Notes under the pieces: generated by a model
Told to the model about the DNA's origin: nothing
Database searches by the model: none
What the model saw: only the letters and a program-made list of their open reading frames with translations
NCBI GenBank assembly: GCA_964020085.1
Contig: OZ026595.1
Span: 9,702,016-9,766,015, forward strand
Length of the DNA stretch: 64,000 nt
Reading direction: 5' to 3'
From: Micromussa lordhowensis
Lineage: Eukaryota; Cnidaria; Anthozoa; Scleractinia; Lobophylliidae
Part shown: piece after piece, positions 24,101 through 32,551 of the stretch
Layout of the letters: every line of letters begins with the position of its first letter
Position numbering within the stretch: the stretch's first letter is position 1
Program-made: the position numbers and the translations under genes

Positions 24101-24136
24101 TCCACCCCTTCTTTGGTGGATATTGTTCACGTGTAA
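2042..24136 (+). CDS. alpha-catenin/vinculin superfamily protein with expanded modules (5' partial, 28 exons)
   Basis: Family members link cadherin or other adhesion complexes to F-actin through four-helix bundles. Exons seen: 2042-2164, 2700-2753, 3690-3815, 4092-4220, 7148-7294, 8065-8138, 8413-8584, 10441-10570, 11060-11269, 11509-11706, 12659-12811, 13681-13785, 14083-14174, 15032-15200, 15931-16159, 16294-16543, 16987-17196, 17529-17776, 17882-18077, 18590-18890, 19464-19586, 20383-20621, 21044-21343, 22974-23144, 23314-23414, 23500-23602, 23779-23865, 23945-24136. All have AG/GT borders and compatible phases, giving 1,543 codons plus TAA. The first visible exon reads VLLVYDEAEVRKVVRAARW, matching the conserved D1 helix of vinculin and alpha-catenin. 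The head resembles alpha-catenin or alpha-catulin more than vinculin, because no vinculin-like D2/D3 doubling is seen. The tail reads DKWEEENNSIVMVAKEMAQQ and later TISTQLKIISSVKA. Roughly 100 N-terminal residues lie upstream of the window. Orthology within the superfamily is unresolved. Confidence 0.9.
3386..3510 (+). repeat. tRNA-derived SINE fragment
   Basis: The head GTGGCCTGATGGTTAGTGCT resembles a Pol III A box. The body CTTCATGCTACAGAAACCGG followed by GATAAGC looks like a SINE tail. No good B box is seen, so this copy is probably degenerate. Confidence 0.45.
5171..5503 (+). pseudogene. RecQ-like superfamily 2 helicase fragment in the transposon
   Basis: This 110-residue open frame contains LKEEQKCAILQLMRR, then a Walker A motif GVLPTGFGKSLIFQ and a motif Ia-like VVVICPLISIMKDQV, in the order seen in RecQ-type DNA helicases. 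It stops shortly after FASAEDAL. The DEAH box, later helicase motifs and RQC region are missing. It is therefore a truncated cargo or transposon helicase, not a cellular RecQ gene. Confidence 0.65.
5489..6175 (-). pseudogene. Transposon-encoded Cys-rich (zinc-binding-like) protein, broken by a stop
   Basis: The minus-strand frame from ATG at 6175 reads PPPAKCRICSCDFKIQFGT and later VCNKCACKIRNLG. Two paired cysteine motifs resemble an associated-type or treble-clef zinc-binding head. After residue 155 there is TGA at 5708-5710. The same frame then stays open to 5489 (VENLPDEGDLQVKVAF, then LKNLKSASNTMLQHKEL), so one nonsense change splits a formerly longer ORF. It is antisense to the host gene. 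Function is unknown; DNA binding for transposition is a guess from context. Confidence 0.6.
9108..9759. mobile_element. Non-autonomous pogo/Tc1-mariner-like MITE
   Basis: The left end CAGTCAAACCTCATTTATCT and the right end read on the minus strand (GTTGAACCTAGATTATCTGG) match. Both have extra internal copies of ATTATCCGGA. TA flanks both ends (9106-9107 and 9760-9761), the expected TSD. This end sequence is typical of pogo/Tigger-type elements. There is no transposase ORF. Confidence 0.7.
12025..12135. repeat. TAA/GAA trinucleotide microsatellite
   Basis: A run of ATAATA units passes into AGAAGA units. It is followed by AAAGCGCTTTACA at 12194, a motif commonly found at the end of marine-invertebrate short repeats. 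It lies in an intron of the catenin-like gene. Confidence 0.8.
12931..13015 (-). repeat. tRNA-derived SINE head
   Basis: On the minus strand, AGTTGGTAGAGCACTGCACC (A box region) is followed by GTCATGGGTTCGAATTCCTG (B box). The spacing is tRNA-like, but the acceptor stem does not close. It is a second SINE family, distinct from that at 1610-1769. Confidence 0.6.
13020..13260. repeat. Palindromic cluster of ATTGATTACTCAT motifs
   Basis: About eight copies of ATTGATTACTCAT-like words or their complement ATGAGTAATCAAT are packed on both strands. They are arranged roughly symmetrically around 13140. Copies include 13065-13075, 13110-13130, 13157-13170 and 13195-13230. It may be a foldback MITE with multiple internal binding-site-like repeats. 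No coding potential is seen. Confidence 0.6.
14083..15200 (+). other. Charged linker exons between middle domain and extra modules
   Basis: Exons 14083-14174 and 15032-15200 encode visible residues 541-627. The sequence is acidic, then strongly mixed-charge (RLRKKLPRDAKKRDASRDRS, then an acidic stretch EDLLFNFSEDDEMDK). No globular motif is recognised. It probably acts as a flexible, phosphorylatable spacer; this is inferred from composition only. Confidence 0.75.
15931..19586 (+). other. Expanded block of four extra vinculin-type helical modules
   Basis: Exons 15931-19586 encode visible residues 628-1146. A recurring pattern appears: a helix of the form (E/F)I(E/D)xLTPxxIxAA, a spacer with NP or DP, then WASKVHxLxxxVDD. 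Copies are at 16294-16543 (EIEQLTPLIIQAT, REWASKVHVLSGAVDEI), 17133-17640 (EIERMTPQLITAA, RDWASKVHSLVYAVDDV), 17920-18640 (SVEKLTADLQDTA, REWATKVHLLTALVDDL) and 18836-19560 (FIDRLTPQVIAAARALA, RQWASKAQLLMATLDEL). The canonical middle domain at 11090-11250 supplies a fifth related copy. Vinculin and alpha-catenin normally have this module once before the tail linker. Exon boundaries recur at similar places inside the repeats, consistent with internal duplication. Confidence 0.8.
20216..20300. repeat. Foldback hairpin, CCTGGGAACGAGG family
   Basis: Arms CCCAGGCTCTCTCTCCTCTG and CAGAGGAGAGAGAGCCTGGG are perfect inverted copies, with ACCTC and GAGGT extending them. This is a second member of the family at 1333-1438. 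Confidence 0.65.
20650..20850. repeat. Interspersed repeat shared with 53950-54165
   Basis: Shared words in the same order are AACAGTTTCCA, AGATTTTGATGGG, AAAAAACTGCCC, ATCATTGGTGAACA and AAAACACCCTT. The two copies lie on the same strand and have diverged moderately, so they are old copies of one dispersed element of unknown class. Confidence 0.6.
21480..22830 (-). pseudogene. Decayed non-LTR retrotransposon (LINE) reverse transcriptase
   Basis: Minus-strand frames give VFERIIYDQLYHYVT, then NVVVFLDLRKAFDTVDHDI (the conserved A motif), then MYANDMNLTL where a YADD box is expected, then WLSANKLNLNMTKTEFML. Further on come YNSLVQPHFDYCSVVWG and frame-broken downstream sequence. The element ends in TATCTTATCT-like tandem words (21488-21515 read on the minus strand), a typical 3' tail of CR1/L2-type LINEs. 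Frameshifts, stops and the Asp-to-Asn change in the catalytic box make it inactive. It sits in the intron before the tail exons, antisense to the host gene, and is 5' truncated. Confidence 0.85.
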
Positions 24137-24234
24137 CACAAAGTTATAGGTAAACTTCTACCAGAGCCGAATTATCCGTCCGGGAGAAAAGTCGTTCCCA
24201 AAAGTGTAAATAAGTTTGTCAGGAGTGAGTTTAC

Positions 24235-24240
24235 AATAAA
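24235..24240 (+). terminator. Poly(A) signal of the catenin-like gene
   Basis: AATAAA lies about 100 bases after the TAA stop at 24134-24136, a normal distance for a short 3' UTR. Confidence 0.7.
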
Positions 24241-24957
24241 ACCAGTTCCTTCCACGGCTGTTTTCATCTTTATGGTTTTGGTGCGGCGTGGAATAGACTT
24301 ATGTTTTTTCAACATTTCAAGTGGTTTTTGTCCAAAAATTTCTTATATTATTAAAACTAAGTATGGAAATCATGGCTAAATTTTTCTGTTGTGGTTTCTA
24401 CTTGAGATGATGCCATTTCATCATCTTTGCTACGAACTCGACGGCCAAATGTCGGTCAAAGTTGTGCATACTTCGAACTACGTTTTCCCTCTTGAAATTC
24501 TAAAACTCTTCAGCGATGGTTAGAGAGCTAGAGTCCAATCAGAATGGTCATTGTCACTTACGTTTGTAACGGTTGTTGTTTGAATAAAAAAAACGCAATG
24601 GTTTACGTAAGAATCTCGCCTTAAAAATATAACCCATCATAGCATTTATTATATCGGCCACAAACACAAGCCATATAAGAAACAGCCAACATGAACGACC
24701 GAATGACCCTGCCTCAAAATTTCAGGAATTAAAGATAAGCTGTGATTAACTATTCACGCAAAACAAAATAAAATCTGGTAAACTAAGAAATTGGAAAAAA
24801 AACGTACTTGGAATCTGTCTTGTGTATCTGTCTTGTGTTTTATTCCAGTAGTATACTGACGGGCTATAAAGTACTGGGGCTGTCGGGGCTGCCTGTGGAA
24901 ATTTGGTTTCCTCTGGTTGCTCTGACCGCGGGCGCCATCTTACTTCATCCCCAAACC
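24241..24957. other. Intergenic, no gene recognised
   Basis: AT-rich sequence follows the catenin-like gene. No ORF with recognisable homology and no clear repeat structure were found. Confidence 0.5.
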
Positions 24958-25267
24958 TGTTTCAGAAACTCCAATGGCCGAAGCCATGGAGAGGAAAATG
25001 CCGGTATTTTCCATCAGTTTGAACGGCGAATTGAGTGTCTGTATTTTCTTGCTAGCAGAAGTTTGCCGTCTTTTAACTTTTGATGAGCTCCGTTCCACGA
25101 ATAGTCTCCAGCGAAGTCAACACAGTACTTACTAGGCGACATCTTGCACTGATGATACATCATTCATCCACTCGTAAACCTTCTTGGCTAGGTATTCATC
25201 GTATTCCGCGCGCTTCTTGTTCTCCATCCAGTTCGCAGGTCAATCCAAATCCTTTTGGGCGAGACAT
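24958..25267 (-). pseudogene. Calponin/transgelin-type CH-domain relic
   Basis: On the minus strand, ATG at 25267 starts MSRPKGFGLTCELD. After a one-base shift it continues as MENKKRAEYDEYLAKKVYEW. After a GTAAGT sequence, a further block reads HQKLKDGKLLL. After another break comes KKIQTLNSPFKLMENTGIF, then LSMASAIGVSET. These are the successive landmarks of the calponin-homology domain of calponin/transgelin proteins. The frameshifts, a missing segment between KLLL and KKIQ, and no continuation toward DLFQTVDLYE-like sequence indicate a pseudogene or exon relic. Alternatively it could be a real gene hit by assembly errors. Confidence 0.6.
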
Positions 25268-26144
25268 TTTTAAAACACGGAGTGGCGTCTTTTCAAAGCG
25301 TGCTCAAAGTGAAATGCTTGCTGGTCTGTTAGTAGATATCTTATGCAGCTGGCCTTCAAACGCACTCACCAAATACAAGCCCTTATATCCCAATAAAAAG
25401 TCTCCTGTGTAGGACAAAGGACTGGGTGGAATAAGGACAAGTGAGCAACTCGCTATAGTCTCCGATGTTCGATTTCTGAATACTTTACATTTTTTTCATT
25501 TTTTTTTTACTTACAATGATAGAATTATAATAACTACACTTACACTAATTACGATACAGTTACACTCATTGTATTATGGTACTTATCTAGTATTCTGCAC
25601 TTTAGCCGAAAACTGTACTTTTACACCACATTTTGATGATATCCTTTCTCTAGCTGTTAGTATTGTTTATATTCTTATTATGGGTAACACAAAAAAGAAC
25701 AAAACATTGCAAAAGAAAGGAGGATGCATTAGTTTGTTTACCGCATACCATAACCCTTCTGTGTAGATTTCAAGGGGGACAGGGGTGGGGTCAAGGGAGG
25801 GCCATAGAGCAGATTTTACTAACTTTTCAATTTGAAGCTTAGAAGTGAGCTTTCTAATGAATTCTTTCAAGCCTATTTCCTTTTTAAGTAGTTTTTGTGT
25901 ATATAAATACTGAGAATACTCTATATATCATTTTAACGATGAGAACCGTGCAACTATACAGTGTTTAGGACAGATTCTAACCCAGTTTTGTCAAACCTTA
26001 ACATACAAACTTTTAGAGATAAAACCTTGTGTAATATATTGAATTTATTATAGTGTATTTCTACGGTGAAGGTGTTACATAGAATTTCAGTTGTGTTAAG
26101 AAACGCGACAGGTGAATGAAGATTGACTCGGATCGCTAATTTAA

Positions 26145-27654
26145 GGTATCAGTGTACCCCAAATTTGATCATTTTTCCAAAAAAAATTTTTTCGCTTTTT
26201 CAGATAGATCGTATTGCAATCTTTCATTTAAAAAAAATTCTATGAAAAAAAATTGATCCTAAGCAAAGTTATTAACAGAAAACGTTTCTTCCCATTAATT
26301 ATCTCTAATTGATAGCTGTCAACACGTTGTCACGAGAAGTAAACTTGCATCACGTGACAGACACGATGTTCGCGAGTTTCACACGTTTGTGTTTGTATTT
26401 CTAAAATTGGTCGTCGACGTGCTGCTTCGAGTGTTTTGCTTTTGTGTATTTTAGATTGAAAAGTTTATTGTATTTCTATTGCATGTCGAAGAAAAAACGT
26501 CCGTGTCCTTTTGCAAGCGCGAAGAAACCTTCAAAGAGGAAAAAGGTTTCGAAATCATTCGATAAGGATCGAGCTGATGTTTTAGCTGCTAGCGACCGAG
26601 GTTCCTACTTTGAGCAGGAGAAGTTTATTTCACAAGACGAGGAAGAACAAAGTCGATGGGTTAACGAGTTTATGAATTGCATTTTATCCTTAGCCCTATT
26701 CTCGCATTTCTCTAATCATGAGTTGTTTGGCGCTTTCGTCGTTCGAAGTTGTAACTTCTTGATCTGCACGCGTACGTGCCCGTTCGTTGTTTATGAGAAA
26801 GCTTTTTACTTGCAATTGTCTTCGGCATCATTCAACCTGTTTCGTTAGATGGATGGTGAATCTGCATTAGCAAAGACATTTAAAACATGGAAAATGAAAA
26901 ATTAAACGAAAATTATTTCCTTACTAACCTTATACGCGAGCGGCGGAATCCAGATCTCCCGCCAGGAGCAACCTTTGAGCCCGCTTTGTTATTGATATGA
27001 GCTCTATTGTTAAAGTAAACTGAGCCTTTACTTGGTCTATCAACGGGTAACTAACTTTCACACGTTTTGTGTAATTATCTCATTACACCGGAAGAACGCC
27101 CAAAAGAATATTTTTCTTCGTATCTCGAAACGAAAATTTCAGCTAGTGAGGCGCACATTTTGAGTTCGTTTCCGGCGAGTTTTCAACGTTTTTCGCTGAA
27201 ATTTGGAGAGAACGTTGCCCGATAATCAGGCAAAAAAACGGTGTCGGGGAATTTTCATTTTTGGCTTCTTTCAAAAGTTATGACCTTTTTAGTGAAGAGA
27301 ATGCATGTTTTATGAATTCTCAAAGTTTAACTGCGTGTCAGAAACAAACCAGACAAGTAATCAAAATTTCCCGACACCGTTTTTTAGAGAAAGGTGTCAA
27401 GAAGACATAGCGATGTTGATCGTGTTCTCCCGATCAAATTTAACCGGAAACGAACTTGATTAGTGAACCTCTGTACTTTGGGAAATAGCGCGCTATATTC
27501 GGAAAACCGTACATTTTTTTATGTCGATGAATATACCTTCGTAATCTACAATTATTAAGCTCTCAGAAAATATATACTTTATTGGAGTTTGCGTCAAACG
27601 TCCGACTGTAAAGCGGGGCCAAAGAATGATGGTCATTTGGGGTACACTGATACC
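26145..27654. mobile_element. TTAA-type DNA transposon (Kolobok- or piggyBac-like), probably non-autonomous
   Basis: The ends are GGTATCAGTGTACCCCAAAT and its exact inverted copy, flanked by TTAA at 26141-26144 and 27655-27658. TTAA TSDs are characteristic of piggyBac and Kolobok. The GG start does not favour the usual piggyBac CCC start. A lysine-rich ORF (26483-26848, starting MSKKKRPCPFASAKKPSKRK) lies inside but has no recognised transposase motif. Confidence 0.8.
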
Positions 27655-27954
27655 TTAAATGAGAATGGTTCAGGAGTGCCCAACGGGAACATTTTCAAAA
27701 TTGACTCGTAGTTGCTCGAAACTATTAATTGACATCTAATAAGAGATAAATAGTTAATATTTAACAACCGTGGGAAATAAATATCCGCTCCGCACAGCCA
27801 GCTAGTGGACGATAGCTAAATAAAGTAGCCAGCCAGGAGCAGTTTGGGGGTTGCTTTTACCCAGCCAGCACAAGTTATGAAAGGCTGGTTTTCCCAGCAA
27901 TTTTTACATTACGTTTTTGCCAGCCAGGAAGAAGTAAAAATAACCGTATTTTTT

Positions 27955-28060
27955 AATCAATTTTAATTTAATTAATTAAATTAAAATTGCTTTTCAAATA
28001 ATTAATTAATTAATTAATTTCTCTTAGTTTAAATTAATTAATTAATTAATTAATTAGGGA
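27955..28060. repeat. AT-rich (TTAA)n tract
   Basis: Long runs of TTAATTAATTAATT on both sides of a short CTCTTAG break. It is a simple-sequence tract. Confidence 0.8.
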
Positions 28061-28102
28061 GGTATTTAAACAATTAAATAACTAATTTAATAAAGTAAAC
28101 GT

Positions 28103-28628
28103 TAGGCTTTTGTACATTATGCTAGCATTTTTTCAAGCATTTAGTGAGGCAAAAGCATTGAGCATTATTCGAGCATTTCAGTGGCATTTTCCCGGAATTT
28201 TTTTTTCGAGAAACTAAAAAAGAAATTATTTTTCTTAGAGAAAATGAAGACTAAAACTCAAAATTCACAAAAACAGCAAATGCCACCCTGAAAAGCTGAG
28301 TAGAGACTGAGGACAAGTCAGCGGTATTACGTTTGAAGAGCTAGTCTCGGCTTAACCTCAGATGATTTCGTGGATTATGTTTTTTTGGCTGTATTTATGA
28401 ACTTGTTATAAGTTGTTGCTGCTTGCAACACTTGTACGTTTCTGTAAGTGTTGACAGTCACATGATGTTAAAAATGTTGAAATTAATTAAAAAACCGTTT
28501 GTATAATGACCGTTATCCGAGCATTTTAGTGACTTTTTTCGGGGAAACCGAGCATTTTAGTGGGAGAATTGGAGCATTAAGGTGGAGCATTTTAGTGGGG
28601 AAACAAAAGCATCATGTACAAAAGCCTA
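28103..28628. mobile_element. hAT-like MITE with 8-bp TSD
   Basis: The ends TAGGCTTTTGTACATTATGC and, inverted, TAGGCTTTTGTACATGATGC are flanked by exact 8-bp direct repeats GTAAACGT (28095-28102 and 28629-28636). An 8-bp TSD with TAGG-type ends is the hAT pattern. Internal GAGCATTTTAGTGG-type motifs near both ends look like subterminal repeats. There is no transposase ORF. Confidence 0.85.
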
Positions 28629-29282
28629 GTAAACGTAAAAAAATTTACTCACCACACAAAGTAAACATTATAATCATCAGTGAATGGCAGTAAGATCAGG
28701 ACAGATCTCAATCGAAGCAAAAATTCAACTGGCACTGAGTAATTAAATAGTTCAGCACAATCAGTTGTCGCTGAATGTATCATAATTGAACTGAGTCCAT
28801 GATGGCCATAGACAAAATGAACTCGTTGTTCCATTCAGCTTTTAATAAAAAATGCAAAATATATCGCATTTTTTTGAAAAATTATATTTATAGCCTGCAA
28901 TAGAAATAGCATGGACAAAAATTGAATCAACATGAGTAAGACCTAGAAAAGGAAAATTTGCGATAAATTTATTACTTTATTGCTGTTACTGTTCACTGTT
29001 GATGTTTTCTTGCTAGTTCAACTGTCAGAGTATTGACAGAACCACAATGACAGCAAGGGCCAAAGCTATGATGTATTCTACTTTTTACTCTAGAACCTGT
29101 GGAAAAACTAATATCATAATGAACGTATAAAATTAATACAATGGCGAAGAGCAGTCGTAAATAAAAACACTTCACGCAAATGGATATAATTGTTTAAAAT
29201 AATCCATATAGTATATTTAACTGCATTTCTTCTAACTGAAGTCAATTTAAACAGCTTCAATGATTTGGAAGCTTTCAAAACC

Positions 29283-30500
29283 TACGAAGTTTTGGAATCC
29301 CTTGCAAGATCACAAACACTTCTCTAAAGTAAGTCAGTTGAGATGTTACGAAGTTTCGGAATCCCTTGCGAGATCACAAACGCTTCTCTAAAGTAAGTCA
29401 GTTGAGATGTTCAAAAGAAGTTTCGGCAGTGAATCCCTTGTGAGATCATAAACACTTCTCTAAAGTAAGTCAGTTGAGATGTTACGAAGTTTCGGAATCC
29501 CTTGTGAGATCACAAACACTTCCCTAAAGTAAGTCAGTTGAGATGTTCAAAAGAAGTTTCGGAATCCCTTGTGAGATCACAAACACTTCTCTAAAGTAAG
29601 TCAGTTGAGATGTTCAAAAGAAGTTTCGGAATCCCTTGTGAGATCACAAACACTTCTCTAAAGTAAGTCAGTTGAGATGTTACGAAGTTTCGGAATCCCT
29701 TGTGAGATCACAAACACTTCTCTAAAGTAAGTCAGTTGAGATGTTCAAAAGAAGTTTCGGAATCCCTTGTGAGATCACAAACACTTCTCTAAAGTAAGTC
29801 AGTTGAGATGTTCAAAAGAAGTTTCGGAATCCCTTGTGAGATCACAAACACTTCTCTAAAGTAAGTCAGTTGAGATGTTACGAAGTTTCGGAATCCCTTG
29901 TGAGATCACAAACACTTCTCTAAAGTAAGTCAGTTGAGATGTTACGAAGTTTCGGAATCCCTTGCGAGATCACAAACACTTCTCTAAAGTAAGTCAGTTG
30001 AGATGTTCAAAAGAAGTTTCGGAATCCCTTGTGAGATCACAAACACTTCTCTAAAGTAAGTCAGTTGAGATGTTACGAAGTTTCGGAATTCCTTGTGAGA
30101 TCACAAACACTTCTCTAAAGTAAGTCAGTTGAGATGTTACGAAGTTTCGGAAACCCTTGCGAGATCACAAACACTTCCCTAAAGTAAGTCAGTTGAGATG
30201 TTCAAAAGAAGTTTCGGAATCCCTTGTGAGATCACAAACACTTCTCTAAAGTAAGTCAGTTGAGATGTTCAAAAGAAGTTTCGGAATCCCTTGTGAGATC
30301 ACAAACACTTCTCTAAAGTAAGTCAGTTGAGATGTTACGAAGTTTCGGAATCCCTGCTTGTGAGATCACAAACACTTCTCTAAAGTAAGTCAGTTGAGAT
30401 GTTACGAAGTTTCGGAATTCCTTGTGAGATCACAAACACTTCTCTAAAGTAAGTCAGTTGAGATGTTACGAAGTTTCGGAATCTCTCGGGAGATCACACT
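29283..30500. repeat. Minisatellite, about 19 copies of 64/67 bp
   Basis: Each monomer carries AAGTTTCGGAATCCCTTGTG, AGATCACAAACACTTCTCTA and AAGTAAGTCAGTTGAGATGT. Two types alternate irregularly: type A starts ACGAAG (64 bp) and type B starts CAAAAGAAG (67 bp). Copies are nearly identical, with the first and last copies most diverged. No frame stays open through it. Confidence 0.95.
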
Positions 30501-31243
30501 TTTTTGTCTATTACTATTACTCAAAACGGAAACGTGAAAAGAAGTGAATTTGTCGAGTTCGACGGGAGAAAGTCGAACAAATGTTCGAGATATCGCGGTA
30601 TCTTTTGCAGGAGCTCAGTGATCTTAATATCACTGAGTCCTAACATAGTAGCTGTCTCCCTTTTCAACGCCTTTTCTGCAAAGAATGCAAGTTTCTTTCT
30701 GATCATGAATATTCGTGTACTCGGGAAAAAACCGCAAATGTTAATTTATGCCTATTTTGCAGATTGAGGCAAGATTACAAAGTTCACACTTACGTCATCA
30801 GTATGGAATTTTCGGCAGTAAATCACAGACGTCCTTCTCGCGAAACGCCACTCGGGCTGGGAGCGACGAAGGACGGCTGTTTTCGCAGGCTATACGCAGA
30901 CCCCAGCTCAGTTGGTGAACCTAAAATTACCCAAAAATGAGCCAAAACAAACGGTGTTAAAGGTGTCAAATTCCATCAGGCCAAATAAACACCGGAATCC
31001 AAGCAGACCTGTAAGCTGTTAAACATTTGCCAGACCACAACAGCTACCCTGATTCAAATTTAAGCGCTTATAAAAGTGCTTGTCTCCCTGCTTGGGACAC
31101 ATTCAAACCGAACTCATGCTAACAAAATATATGTATTTGGGCGCGCTTCTACCCTTAAGACTTCAAGAAGCTCATGGCAAATCCAATGTATGACCAGGGG
31201 CACCCAACAGAACATGTCGGTTTTATCCTTTCGAAAGGAATGC

Positions 31244-31360
31244 AGCCTGCAAACAGGCTCCCGGCGAGGACGGAAAAAAATTCGGCGAGCGAAGCGAGTA
31301 GACTCTGTAGACTAGCGCGAAACTGAAGAATTCGATCGCCGGGAGCCTGTACGCAGGCTA
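31244..31360. mobile_element. 117-bp MITE with AGCCTGC ends
   Basis: The end AGCCTGCAAACAGGCTCCCG and the inverted right end TAGCCTGCGTACAGGCTCCC match over about 24 bases. Its termini share TAGCCTGCGT with the transposon at 4900-6245, and both have GGCGAG nearby. No TSD is clear. Confidence 0.6.
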
Positions 31361-32551
31361 GAAGAAGAGTAACCAAATTAAAGGCAGGACAACAGCTCGC
31401 AACTCCAGATAATAAGATTTCGTTCTCTTGATGTTTCTGCCACATTAGCATTCAGCTAAAAAAATCCGAACAGACTAAACTGCTTTTCCAAAAATTTCCT
31501 TTTAAAAGGCCCCGAACGATATAGCGGGAATAAAACGACCTTCCGAGACTTTTGCATAAATGCCCTGGTCTGTCCGTGGATGTTTATTGTATGGTAAACA
31601 CACACTCAGACGACCTAAGTTGAACTGTTCATGATATGATGAGATAATAACTGTGTATAGAATTTGAGTTAAATTCTTTAAATTTAACTACTAAACGTAT
31701 ATTTATAAGCTTACCGGCTTTACAGTAAACATCTTGCATCTAAATGAGATGGCGCGCATATTTTGTCAAGGCGATACTATTTCCGGTACTATTGCAGTGA
31801 CATATTCGAACATACCTTAAATGATCTTTAGCTGCCCTCCAGGTAGTGTAACACGTTATGATTTCTGAAACAAAATTGTAAATATCTCAATAAGTAAATC
31901 AGGAATTTACCAAGTGTTTTCAACGACAAAGAAGATCTGGTTATCTAAACTCTAAACGGAAAGCACACCAAGGAGATAATGCACAATTACATAGAATCTA
32001 TTGTTATCTAACTTGGTAAAACAATAACGGAAAACCCACAATAGTTAGGTCCAGGGATGAGTAGGTTTGAAACTACACAGATAACAGACATGAGAAAGCA
32101 CAGGAAACTTACCTTGCTGAAATAAAATCAACCCTCTTATCAAGAAACTAGTCCCGACTCTGTGGCCAAAACGCTGGACGTGACCGCGCCTGCAATATAA
32201 CCGTTTTGTCTTTCCAAGTTGACAGCTCAGCTGTCACGGGGCACAAACTGCTGTGTGATACGACGCAGCAACTGTTCTCCCCGCGAAATGCGTCCGGAAT
32301 TGACGCGTGTAAGCTAATTTCCGGGCGTTAATTTTCGAGAGCGGCGGCTGGTAATCGAGTCTACCATGGACAACCTCGCATTAAAATTTACCAGCCAGGT
32401 TCATCCCGAAAATGAGCATTTTCCAGCTAGGAAATGCATCTGAGTAAAAACCAGTCAGCAAGCAATTGTTTTGAAGCGGGCTTTCCAGCAAGTTTCATGC
32501 CAGTGCAATTGAATGCCAGCCAGCACACTATGCCCTGCGGAGCGGATATTT

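Larger units (their letters stand above)
20383..24136 (+). other. Ser/Pro linker and C-terminal actin-binding-type tail
   Basis: Exons 20383-20621 and 21044-21343 encode about 180 low-complexity residues rich in Ser, Pro, Arg and Glu (for example STRGPPSVTPLPSQEDSLQR), predicted to be disordered. Exons 22974-24136 encode the tail bundle of about 217 residues: NDNLFQLAAQLLQEETDKW, VAKEMAQQMLQIAKFARGR, then YLPTISTQLKIISSVKA and LVKNAQNLMQAVVKTLKAAE. These match conserved helices of the vinculin/alpha-catenin F-actin-binding domain. The end is unusual: a basic stretch (FQWKKKLRRQRAIEALTAS, later LRRREKNSS) follows the bundle and the protein ends SLVDIVHV, which could be a C-terminal PDZ ligand (inference). 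Confidence 0.85.
27779..32551. mobile_element. Putative 4.8-kb element with inverted ends and CCAGCCAG subterminal motifs
   Basis: AAATATCCGCTCCGC at the left end is matched by its inverted copy GCGGAGCGGATATTT at 32537-32551. Both ends carry several CCAGCCAG/CCAGC motifs (left 27797-27925; right 32388-32530), and these are scarce in between. The interior contains a hAT-like MITE, the 64/67-bp minisatellite and a small MITE, but no recognised transposase. No TSD was found, so the boundaries are tentative. Confidence 0.4.

Noticed and set aside
25080..25412. Plus-strand 110-codon open frame
   Set aside because: It is the antisense shadow of the calponin-homology relic, whose minus-strand frames carry the recognisable protein sequence.
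29283..30500. CRISPR-like array
   Set aside because: Monomers are continuous 64/67-bp units with no unique spacers, and the DNA is eukaryotic. It is a minisatellite.
30504..30767. 87-codon open frame after the minisatellite
   Set aside because: It has no recognisable motif and overlaps repeat-derived sequence. A similarly long frame on the opposite strand suggests chance.
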